This document shows, in pieces, positions 44,882 through 64,000 of a DNA stretch of 64,000 nucleotides (positions are counted from its first letter, which is position 1; every line of letters starts with the position of its first letter). Position numbers and translations under genes: made by a program. The DNA comes from Hormiphora californensis. Lineage: Eukaryota; Ctenophora; Tentaculata; Cydippida; Pleurobrachiidae. The notes beneath the pieces are model-generated. The model ran no database searches and was not told the origin of the DNA. It saw only the letters and a program-made list of their open reading frames with translations. The stretch lies in assembly GCA_020137815.1 (NCBI GenBank), contig CM035350.1:10018947-10082946 (forward strand), written 5' to 3'.

Positions 44882-45498
44882 CTAAGCTCCGGCAGTTTGT
44901 TTGTTCTGTTGGGCCTCCTTGCGTGTTGCATCCATTAGCAGAGCAGGGTCTACCTCCTCGGAGGGAATGTGGCAATACCTGGGAGGGAGAAGGGGAGATT
45001 AAAGGAGGGCCGGGGATCTTACTTAGGGGGAGGGGGTATAACTTCGGGGGAGGGGGTAACTGTGGGAACTGAGGGAAGGTTGGGGTGGGTTTGATATTTG
45101 TGTTTTCCTACAACATATATCTCAGAATGGCTATCTCTCTCACCTGACTACGCTGCCTCGAATGAAGCAGTTCTTCACACTCAACATGTGGGGATACTTG
45201 TCCGAGTCTGGCACACTAATATCTGAAGGGATGTTGGACTGTCAAATGGTACATAGGCACAACTCTTTAAGACCAGTTAGATATTCAGGTTTTTTGGCAA
45301 TCTTAGTTACTGCAGTAACTAAGATTGCCAAAGAACCTGAATATCGAACAATACTAGTTGTTTATTTCACCTACCTGTCAGTTTGATGTTTAGGAACTGA
45401 TCAACAGAGTGAAGTGTTCCACAGATACTAAGATCATTCTTTAGCTCCACAATCACATCCTTACCAACCAGAGACTTGAAGAAAGAGTAGAAGAGCAT
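44882..45498 (-). CDS. LSM2: LSM2, U6 snRNA-associated Sm-like protein, 3 exons, 99 aa
   Basis: Exons on the minus strand: 45498-45375, 45222-45144 and 44978-44882. Phases agree (300 nt including stop). The protein opens MLFYSFFKSLVGKDVIVELK and carries the Sm1 motif through GTLHSVDQFLNIKLTDISV. The Sm2 motif is CFIRGSVVRY, and the end is EEVDPALLMDATRKEA. It matches LSM2 of other eukaryotes nearly residue for residue and is close to the usual 95 residues. LSM2 is in the LSM2-8 ring on U6 snRNA in the nucleus and the LSM1-7 ring of cytoplasmic mRNA decay. The exons are too short to show as long ORFs. Confidence 0.93.
45281..45344. repeat. 64-bp near-perfect hairpin in LSM2 intron 1
   Basis: Arms of about 30 nt read ATATTCAGGTT, TTGGCAATCTTAGTTAC and the inverse, centred on TGCA. 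The hairpin occupies almost half of the 152-bp intron. It may be a foldback element. Confidence 0.85.
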
Positions 45499-45804
45499 GT
45501 TCCTAACTTGTCTAATTTAACACAGAGTGAGGGGACAGCAGAGAGCAGGAGAGACATTTAAAACTCGAATCCAGTGTTCGGAAAAAACATAATCTCTCTT
45601 CTCTCTCTCATACACATGGAATGTTACATGGTTGACAAATTCAAATTAATAACTTTCACGTGTTTCGCAATACACATGTTTTACATTCACTGGCCCACAC
45701 ACAATACACATGTTGTACAATAACTAGACACATGTCCTCTTTGAGTCTCTGATACAGAAACAGCACGACACAGCTACAGCACAATAACAATAACAACAAC
45801 ATCT

Positions 45805-46131
45805 TCATTTCTTGACACTCTTTGGCTGTCTATCATAAGCGTTTTTATCATGATGACACTCATCTTCTGAGTCACTCTCCCCAAACTCCTTGGGTTTGTG
45901 ATAAATACAACACACTTTGCTACTCTTCTTGTTCATGTGTTCATTATCAATAGCTGTCGTCTCATCCCACTGCACCCCCCGGGGCTTGTTCTTCTTTTTC
46001 AACACTACACGAGGGGGAGCTGCTTCTGATGATGAGGATGAGGGGGCAGGGGCTGTAACTGTTACTGTCGCTGAACCGCTACTTTCTTGTTCAGACTTCT
46101 GCTGCTGCTGCTGTCCCCCATTACCCGACAT
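45805..46131 (-). CDS. PPP1R11: PPP1R11-like PP1 inhibitor (inhibitor-3), 108 aa
   Basis: Single exon. The conserved core is [20 protein letters not shown], then [21 protein letters not shown]. It contains the PP1-docking VQW, the DNEHM...KSS block and the CCIY-KP-FGES block that define the family. The N-terminus is Gln/Ser/Ala-rich and the C-terminus is His/Lys-rich (HHDKNAYD). The family inhibits protein phosphatase 1, and the Cys-rich region has been linked to ubiquitin-ligase activity in mammals. The usual length is about 126 residues. An acceptor-like TTCTGTTCACAG lies 18 nt before the ATG. Confidence 0.92.
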   Translation of the reverse strand: MSGNGGQQQQQKSEQESSGSATVTVTAPAPSSSSSEAAPPRVVLKKKNKPRGVQWDETTAIDNEHMNKKSSKVCCIYHKPKEFGESDSEDECHHDKNAYDRQPKSVKK

Positions 46132-46306
46132 TACACTGGGGTCCTAAACTGTGAACAGAATGGGTTTAGAACTGGGGGTTGATCAGGAGAGACAACACAT
46201 ACAGATAATTAAACACCATATATGGATTTTCAGCCAATAGTAACCATGGTAACAAGTTTAATCAGATAAAACACTTTAATCATTCAACATTCATACACAC
46301 TCTACT

Positions 46307-46705
46307 TCACATAACTTTCGGTTTTATAATCAGTTTCCCCTTCTCATTGCAGGACAAGTTGTATTCGTGTAAAACCAGTCTGTTTCTGGAGAGAATGATG
46401 GCGCTGGTGTCAGCTCTATTGTGTGCTCCTGTCAGGATGAGGAGAGCTAGAAAGATCAGTGCCAGAGCGAATACTTTGTTCTCGTATAGTGCGGAGAGGA
46501 TGGAGAAATTACTGTCGATTTGAAGGTTGGTGATGAAGCCGTATCCGGTGAATAGAACAAACAAAACACTGATTATCAGTAGAAACTTCCAGCGGTATGA
46601 TTTGGGTTCCAGGTATCGAACTGCACGTGTTATTCTCCGCTCAAAAGCTTTCAGATCATCTTGTACTTCTTCCTTTGTAAAACCGGGTGACCGGTGTATC
46701 TGCAT
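46307..46705 (-). CDS. CNEP1R1: CNEP1R1-like nuclear envelope phosphatase regulatory subunit, 132 aa
   Basis: Single exon. DLKAFERRITRAV at the start, two hydrophobic helices (FLLIISVLFVLFTGYGF and VFALALIFLALLILTG) and the C-terminal block HEYNLSCNEKGKLIIKPK fit CNEP1R1 (TMEM188, yeast Spo7 relatives; about 125 residues). The family partner is the CTDNEP1 phosphatase at the nuclear envelope and ER. The complex dephosphorylates lipin and so controls membrane lipid synthesis. A strong acceptor-like TTCTGTTTCTAG ends 5 nt before the ATG, so the transcript 5' end is probably made by splicing. Confidence 0.9.
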   Translation of the reverse strand: MQIHRSPGFTKEEVQDDLKAFERRITRAVRYLEPKSYRWKFLLIISVLFVLFTGYGFITNLQIDSNFSILSALYENKVFALALIFLALLILTGAHNRADTSAIILSRNRLVLHEYNLSCNEKGKLIIKPKVM

Positions 46706-46836
46706 TACAACTAGAAACAGAACATGGGGAATTAACAGTTGTAATTATGATGAAAAGCTGTATATAACAGATTTGTATAAAATGTTTAGAAATATAAAAT
46801 ACAGCAATTACTATTAAAAAAACTCTGTTCTCCACC

Positions 46837-47607
46837 TCACATCTTCTCATATGTCTCTACATGTCCACATTCTGTGCACGTGTGGGAATATTCATCTTCT
46901 TCCTCATCATAACTCTCATCCCCAAACACATGAACATGAGCTTGTCGGGGTGCCCGCTGTCTAGCCGCCTTCCTTAATTCAACCATCTTCTTCTCCATCT
47001 TTCTCTGTGTAGCTTTCTCTCTGTTCTCTGATCGTTTAGCCACCGCTGCGTCTATCCCCTCATCTCCACCGTGAACCTCACAGGCTCTCTGGTACACGTG
47101 GCCGATGAGATATAGTTTCATACTGGCACCATGTGGTCGATGTGGATTAGGGGCGGATACATATCTGAGATTGGGCTCCCTGTAATCAAAATCACAGTCC
47201 TTCAAAATAAACTCATTTTTAGCATCTGTTTTGGATATCAATTTGAACTGGTCTCTGTCTTTTTCCCGACATTCATCACATACTGTTTCCTCGAACTTTG
47301 TATACAGATAACTAGCATTACATTGAATATTGCATTCTCTGCATTTTACCGGGTTTTCTAGTTCTGAGAGATCACATCCAGCAACATCCCGACCAGTTTT
47401 AGCAGGGACAGGTTCTGATGAGGTGTGTTGCTCTTTCCCTTCTGCTCTAACACAGTCTCTAACTATTTGATTTTGTATCCGGCTATCTCGCAGAAGAATT
47501 GCGTTTTGCCGTTTACGTTCGATGTCCGCGATGGTAGATTTACTTAACTTGGCCTTTTTCTTGGGCCTCATTTCGTTTGATTCGGTCTCTTTTATTTCCT
47601 CAGACAT
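46837..47607 (-). CDS. XPA: XPA, nucleotide excision repair protein, 256 aa
   Basis: Single exon. The start is ATG 47607. A basic NLS-like RPKKKAKLSK is followed by the XPA zinc finger CX2CX17CX2C (CRECNIQC to CDECRE). Then comes the DNA-binding domain with LISKTDAKNEFILKDCDF, MKLYLIGHVYQRACEVHGG and SENREKATQRKMEKKM. The C-terminal TFIIH-binding tail has CTECGHVETYEKM, as in vertebrates (273 residues). XPA verifies damage and organises the repair bubble with RPA and TFIIH. It is the 5'-most gene of the minus-strand cluster. Just upstream lies a repeat of the GCTGGCCCC/GCGGGATAAGG family. Confidence 0.96.
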   Translation of the reverse strand: MSEEIKETESNEMRPKKKAKLSKSTIADIERKRQNAILLRDSRIQNQIVRDCVRAEGKEQHTSSEPVPAKTGRDVAGCDLSELENPVKCRECNIQCNASYLYTKFEETVCDECREKDRDQFKLISKTDAKNEFILKDCDFDYREPNLRYVSAPNPHRPHGASMKLYLIGHVYQRACEVHGGDEGIDAAVAKRSENREKATQRKMEKKMVELRKAARQRAPRQAHVHVFGDESYDEEEDEYSHTCTECGHVETYEKM

Positions 47608-47892
47608 CCTGATAACTTCATGAGCATTGAAACCAGCAGCCCGCAACTCGGTCTATACCAAAAACTGAAACTTTTGGCCCAAAACTCAAAAGAAAAATGA
47701 GAAACTCAAAAGAGAAATGAGAAGGGAGCGTAGGCTGTAGGTAATATAAGCCTCGTCCCTCGGGCTCTGGCCGCTGGCCTGTGGGGCTTGGCAAACGTTG
47801 CTGGCCCCGATAGCAGCGCGGGATAAGGCAGCGATTTTCAACTGCGGGGCGAGAAAACAACAAAAAAACAAAAAAAATGGTCCAGAAAAACG

Positions 47893-48143
47893 GGCCAGCG
47901 TTAAAATCTGGGTGTTTTGGGAGTGCTGACAAACGGTTTTTTAGGGTTAGGGCTAAAGTAGGGTTAGGGTTAGGGTTGGGGTTTAGGTTGGGGTTAGGCC
48001 TTGACATTCCCTACCAGATAAACTTTGAATCAGCCAAAACGGTTGAGTGGTTTGGCGGTTAGAGCCATTTTAGTGAATCAACTTTTTTGGCAGCGCGCAC
48101 CTGTAAACAGGCCTCCAAACACCCAGATCGTTACGGCGCCCAG
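47893..48143 (+). repeat. TTAGGG-bearing MITE-like copy
   Basis: It starts GCGTTAAAATCTGGGTG, contains a 60-bp run of GGGTTAGGG-like units (47941-47998) and ends CACCCAGATCGTTACGGCG. The ends form an inverted repeat (CGTTA then ATCTGGGTG). Confidence 0.8.
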
Positions 48144-48529
48144 AAAAACGGGAAACCGAAAAAGAAGGGATAAAAGTGAGAAAAAGGAAAGACAATAAAT
48201 TACCCACACACCCTCATATACTCATTCTCCCTCTCTCTCTGCTCATGTATCTCGAAAGTCAACATCTTCCACTCTGACTGGGATCACACGTCTCTTGGTG
48301 CCCCTAAGCGCAACAAGTGTTGATCTCAATAAGCTGAATCGTGTCTTTTCATGCGCCCAGAAAAACGTCGCGTCGTGAAAGTTAGACAAGTTTTTAGACA
48401 AGTTTTAGACAAGTTTAAAAATGATTCAGGTCGGTGTTACCCGACCCATGAAAATACAATAATAATTTAATTAATAATTTAAAAACACACTCAAAAAATA
48501 AATATAATTAAAAATAAAAGGAAATCTGG

Positions 48530-49636
48530 AGAAGTGGGGAGGGAGATGGGGGAGGGAGAAGGGATCAAGGCATGTGTGTATGGGGGGGGGGGGGTGCATA
48601 GTGATAGAGTTGGTGGTAAGTGGAGAAGAGAACAGTGTGGTTAAGGGAGTGGGAATGACCGGGTGGAAGGGTGAGAGAGAGAAACACGATGCTAAGAGAG
48701 AGGTGACCAGCAGTGAGGTGGAGAGGGAGCACTTAAACAGGGGGAAGGAAGAAGGGAATAGAGGTAGCAAGACAACGTGCGGGAGGCGGGGGACCGGAGG
48801 TAAAGGAGGACTGAGGCTGACGAAGAGCACTGAGAGCAGCTAGGGATGGGTTCCAGGGAAAGGGCAGCGAGGTCTGGAGAAAAAGGGTGAGATGAAGGAG
48901 GGCCAGAGGTGAGGAATGGTAAAGGTGAGAGTACCAGAAGAGCAAGAGGCGAGACGATGATCCGGATCAAAAAAGGGGGGGGGGCTGGAACGAGGAGGGA
49001 AATGGAGGAGGTCAAACCAGCGGTGGAGACGACGAGAAGGAAGCGGAGTGTCGGTGGAGCCTGGCTGTCGGGGACGGGGGACTGACGGAGAGATGCAACT
49101 CAGAGAGAGGAAGTAGATGGAAACCACGGACAGGAAAAAGGGCGGTGAGGGCTGGAAACGGTGAAGGAGGGCCAGAGATGGAGGTGAGGAAGGAGAGGGG
49201 GGAGCACCCAGATGAGCAGAAGAGGCGATGACCTGGATCAAAGGGACGGTAGCCCGGAACAGAGGGTATCAGAGGAGAGCTGGAACGAGGAATACGAGGA
49301 GGAGGTCTGACAGAGCGGTAGAGACGACGAGCAGGAAGGGACTGCCGGAGGGCTCTAGGGAGGGGGTGGAAAGGGTTGGAGTCAGCAGGCGAGAAGAAGT
49401 AGGGCGGTGACCTGGATCAAAGGGACGGTAGCCTGGAACAGAGGGTATCAGAGGAGAGCTGGAACGAGGAATACGAGGAGGTCTGACAGAGCGGTAGAGA
49501 GGGAGGGGGTGGAAAGGGTTGGAGTCAGCAGTCGAGAAGAAGTGGAGGCGGTGACCTGAATCAAAGGGACGGTAGCCTGGAACAGAGGGTATCAGAGGAG
49601 AGCTGGAACGAGGAGTATGAGGAGGAGGTCTGACAG
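48530..49636. repeat. GA-rich tandem repeat region
   Basis: Purine-rich sequence with no credible gene. From about 49229 to 49636 there are three copies of a unit of about 140-180 bp. It contains TGACCTGGATCAAAGGGACG, GGTATCAGAGGAGAGCTGG and GGTCTGACAGAGCGG, and further degenerate copies extend left to about 48880. Open frames here on both strands are Arg/Gly/Glu- or Pro/Ser-rich by-products. Confidence 0.7.
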
Positions 49637-49905
49637 GGGCGCGATTATAATCTGGGTGCCTTGCAGCGTGTTTACAGGTGCGCGCTGCCAAAAGAGTATA
49701 CTTAGACCGACTTTTTTCAAACGGCTATAGCCACGCAACCACATGGCTAATTTGAGTAAACTAAACGGTAACTGATAGAGAATCGATAGCCCTAACCGAT
49801 AACCCCAAACCAAACCCTAACCAGACCCTAACGGATAGCCCTAACCCGTCGCGCGCGCTAAAACTGCGAATTGTTAGCAATGAAAGGCACCCAGATTTTA
49901 ACGTT
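49637..49905 (-). repeat. TTAGGG-bearing MITE-like copy, inverted
   Basis: A full-length inverted copy of the 37321-37866 family, with CCCTAACC units on this strand and both terminal ATCTGGGTGCC/GGCACCCAGAT ends. Confidence 0.8.
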
Positions 49906-49969
49906 TTCTTGGCAAACGTTGCTGGCCCCCGCAGCGCGGGATAAGGCAGCGCTTTTCAAAACGTTTTCC

Positions 49970-51057
49970 GTCTGACAGGGCGGTAGAGACGAAGTTATTT
50001 TTATGGACAAGACCATTCGCGCGCGCGATATTCTGCACCGAAAGATTAGTTTAATTCGCGCGTTCCATTCACGCCGGAATGTCATGACGCATCACAAAAC
50101 ATAATTTCCGAGGTTTCAAGTTGCAACTTTTCTGGAAAACGCGAACGTTAAAATCTGGGTGTTTTCGCTTTTATATGTGTTTTCGCTTTTGAGTGTCGGC
50201 ACTCACGATTTTTGGGGCTAGGCTAGCTGCTAGGGCTACGGTACGGTAAGGGGCCGAGGTTAGGGCTCGGGTTTTGGATGGGGTTAGGGCTTGAAAACTG
50301 AAATTTCCTATCAGATTCAGATCCATATAATAATTTCCAAAATGTTAGTCCGATAATTGTTTTCTCCCTACTCCTCCTACAGTTTTTGAGCTAGACCCCT
50401 GAAAATTTGTACACTGGTACTTTGGACCAAGGCAGGTGTAAGTACGGGCTCAGATTTTTGATCCGATCTTTACAACAGTGACGTCACGGGGTGACGTCAT
50501 TGCGCCAAAAATACTTACATTTTTCAAACGCTTCTAAGACCCTGAAAACGGCTCTAAATCAAAAAACTAACGCAATAGTGGGGAAAGAGAATCGTTTGAA
50601 CTTCATTTTACATGATAGCGATTTCCCGTAACTCAATGTTTAAGGGTCGTAAATCGCGTCGGGAAAGTTAAAAATGCCAAAAATATGATATTTTTCACCG
50701 TAGCCACCCAAAATCTTATCCAATCGATATGAAACTTGGTCGTTATGTGAATTTTAATGTCCTTTGGCCAGGGGTTCCCGGAAAACGGATTGGCAAGATG
50801 AGAACTGACCGGAGTTCTTATAATTCTAAATTCACGAATTTGGAATTTTTCGTCGACTTTTTTTTGGCGAGGAAATTCAATACAATGAATTTTAAAATTT
50901 TACACTGCGCGCGTAACTCTAGGTTCCGCGCGCGGCGTAAAAAAGCAGCGCTTTTTTGGGAAAATTCGCGCGTTACAGTAAATGATTTACCCGCCTCGCC
51001 AAAATTGTAACGCGCTCCTACTATGAGACTCATTGCTCTAAGGGACAAACAAATTAT
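49970..51057. other. Gene-free stretch, repeat fragments
   Basis: It contains a partial TTAGGG-family copy (about 50147-50300) and CG-rich patches (GCGCGCG). The rest is AT-rich non-coding sequence. I see no conserved coding exon. Confidence 0.5.
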
Positions 51058-51275
51058 AGTCGGATTTTTTGAAACTGTCACCCCCCTGAAATAACAAATT
51101 TGTCATATCTCCGGTTCCTGATAAGATAGAGACTTGAAATTTGGAGGTTCGGAAGAACTTAGCAAGATCTTTATAACCTCCAAATTTCAAGTCTCTATCT
51201 CATCAGGAACCGGACTTATGGTCATTTAAAGAAATTTGAAAACTCAGGGGGGTGACAGTTTCAAAAAATCCGACT
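51058..51275. mobile_element. Palindromic MITE, 218 bp
   Basis: The ends are a perfect 32-bp inverted repeat (AGTCGGATTTTTTGAAACTG then TCACCCCCCTGA). A second inner pair of about 36 bp (CGGTTCCTGATAAGATAGAG and inverse) makes most of the element a hairpin. A matching single end occurs at 38588-38617, in TSPO's upstream region. Confidence 0.85.
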
Positions 51276-51277
51276 TT

Positions 51278-51667
51278 AATAAGGAACCATAATAAAGTTC
51301 AAGAGCCTCCAAGAGCACCCAAGAGCGTACCCGATCGAAGAGAGACCACACCTGAGAGCGCACCACACCCAAAAGAGACCACATCGAAGAGCGCACCACC
51401 TCCAGAAGACACCACTTCAAGAGCGCACCACATCAAAGAGAGCTCCCCATCCAGAAGATACCACGCGCAGGGGACACCACGCGCAGAAGAGACCAGCGCG
51501 GCGTTATATTTGCGCGTGCGGTCTCTTCTGCGCGTGGTGTCCCCTGCGCGCGGTATCTTCTGGACGGGGAGCTCTCTTTGATGTGGTGCGCTCTTGAAGT
51601 GGTGTCTTTTGGAGGTGGTACGCTCTTGGATGGGGTACGCTCTTGAACTTTATTATGGTTCCTTATT
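51278..51667. mobile_element. Foldback element, 390 bp, abutting the previous MITE
   Basis: The outer ends AATAAGGAACCATAATAAAG and CTTTATTATGGTTCCTTATT are perfect inverses. The arms continue inward as imperfect GAGCGCACCAC/GAAGAGACCAC units to a centre near 51500 (GCGGCGTTATATTTGCGCG). The left arm holds extra repeat units, so it has expanded relative to the right. Confidence 0.85.
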
Positions 51668-51754
51668 TATCTTTTAAAAATCAAACACAAATGTCACCGG
51701 TTATATGAGGATAAATTACCATTTACCAGGTCACGGGTTCCCAGCAAACGGGTA

Positions 51755-52065
51755 CTCTAGTAGTTTAAATTGCACATATCCTGGATCCTCTTTGTGAATT
51801 TCCTTTGGATTGTCTCAACTTGTTGGATATCGGAGATTTTGGGAGAGTCCCAAAGTGGACAGCAGTACTCAAGCTTACTGCGTACAAGGCTTTTGTAGAG
51901 AATTAGCATTGTTCCCTTGGCTCTGGTCTTAAACGCCCGTAGAACCCACGCACTTATCCGCCTAGCATCAGAGGTCATTTTTCCGATTTGGTTTTCCCAA
52001 GACAGGGTATTTGACAACTGAATCCCTAGATCTCGAACACATTCCTTTGGTTCGATTTCTAGTAA
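51755..52065 (-). pseudogene. Fragment of Jockey/CR1-like reverse transcriptase ORF
   Basis: About 100 codons on the minus strand correspond to the C-terminal part of the ORF at 1-2289. Shared blocks are ECVRDLGIQLS, IGKMTSDARRISAWVLRAFK, SLVRSKLEYCCPLWDSPK and IQRKFTKRI. It has no RT core and no stop-free continuation, so it is a truncated copy embedded among small repeats. Confidence 0.85.
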
Positions 52066-52066
52066 A

Positions 52067-52437
52067 GTATAAACTTTGGATTAGCCAAAACGGTGTGGTG
52101 GTTTGAGCCATTTCAGTGCAGGCCGCAGAGTACTTTTTGGCAGTGTGCACCTGTAAACAGACCCGTAAACACCCAGATTGGAACGGCGCCCGTAAAGAAT
52201 GTCGGGATTAAGATCTAAGTTCTAACCTCCTTGACGCCAGTTAACAGGTGCACACTGCCAAAAATTACCCTGTGCCATGCTAATATTGCTAAATTGATCC
52301 TACCAGCTGCAACCAAAACACTCAACTGTTTTGCCTAAACCAAAGTTTATTTGATAGGAAATTCCGAGCCCTAACCCCAGCCTTAACCCTACTTTAGCCC
52401 TAACCCTAAAAACCGTGAGTGCTGACATTCTTCCCGA
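52067..52437. repeat. Two facing partial copies of the TTAGGG-bearing family
   Basis: 52067-52197 (+) and 52236-52437 (-) share GGCAGTGTGCACCTGT and the AACCAAAGTTTA/TAAACTTTGG block in opposite orientation. The minus copy keeps the CCCTAACCC-type array. The plus copy has lost its array end where the LINE fragment begins. Confidence 0.7.
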
Positions 52438-52564
52438 TAAGATAGAAAACTAATTCCGGTTGCGTTGGATTCGTCTCGATGAGGTGATTCAGAAAAAGCT
52501 CCGTTCAGTAGGGGGTTTCATGACCACAGTCAGTCTAACACAGATTCCTGTCATAGCATGAGTC

Positions 52565-64000
<11,436 letters not shown>

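Noticed and set aside
47941-47998. Chromosome end or telomere
   Set aside because: The TTAGGG-like run is short, degenerate, internal and bounded by the inverted ends of a repeat family present several times.

Overview
The window is nuclear DNA of an animal, most likely an invertebrate. Spliceosomal GT-AG introns separate short coding exons. The genes are typical of animals: a KIND plus FERM protein of the PTPN13/FRMPD2 type, XPA, LSM2, PPP1R11, CNEP1R1, a USP35/USP38-type deubiquitinase, TSPO and a GOLD-domain protein. Non-LTR retrotransposons, foldback elements, (CT)n/(GA)n tracts and minisatellites fill much of the rest. A non-bilaterian such as a sponge or cnidarian is possible, but the sequence does not prove it.

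Layout. 1-2350 is the 3' part of a Jockey/CR1-like non-LTR element. 3224-20723 (+) is a 13-exon gene for a 510-residue protein with a C-terminal GOLD domain. All 13 exon phases agree. Its fifth intron holds an R2/R4/HERO-like element (+) and an RTE-like element (-), tail to tail. About 22150-27900 (-) is a third non-LTR element. Its first ORF joins a coiled coil, an ALKBH2/3-like AlkB dioxygenase and an SGNH esterase. Its second ORF has PHD-like zinc fingers, an APE endonuclease and a reverse transcriptase. 28562-35656 (+) is a six-exon gene for a 2079-residue repeat protein that I do not recognise. 38902-41278 (+) is TSPO.

47607-41692 (-) is a compact co-oriented cluster in the order XPA, CNEP1R1, PPP1R11, LSM2, USP35/38-like. 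The gaps are about 115-306 bp, and splice-acceptor-like sites lie just before several start codons, so it may be an operon. 35940-38620 and 47650-52450 are mosaics of small DNA elements: a piggyBac-like TTAA element, palindromic foldbacks, and a repeat family carrying TTAGGG-like arrays. 52565 to the window end (+) is the KIND-FERM gene, with 20 readable exons and a 1.2-kb mariner-like element in one intron.

Two themes recur. Short tandem duplications repeatedly span exon-intron junctions; the extreme case is ten 48-bp copies of a splice donor at 54157-54627. Short palindromes resembling RFX X-boxes also recur, in introns and as the core of coding minisatellites. The strongest candidate for something undescribed is the AlkB-SGNH retrotransposon.
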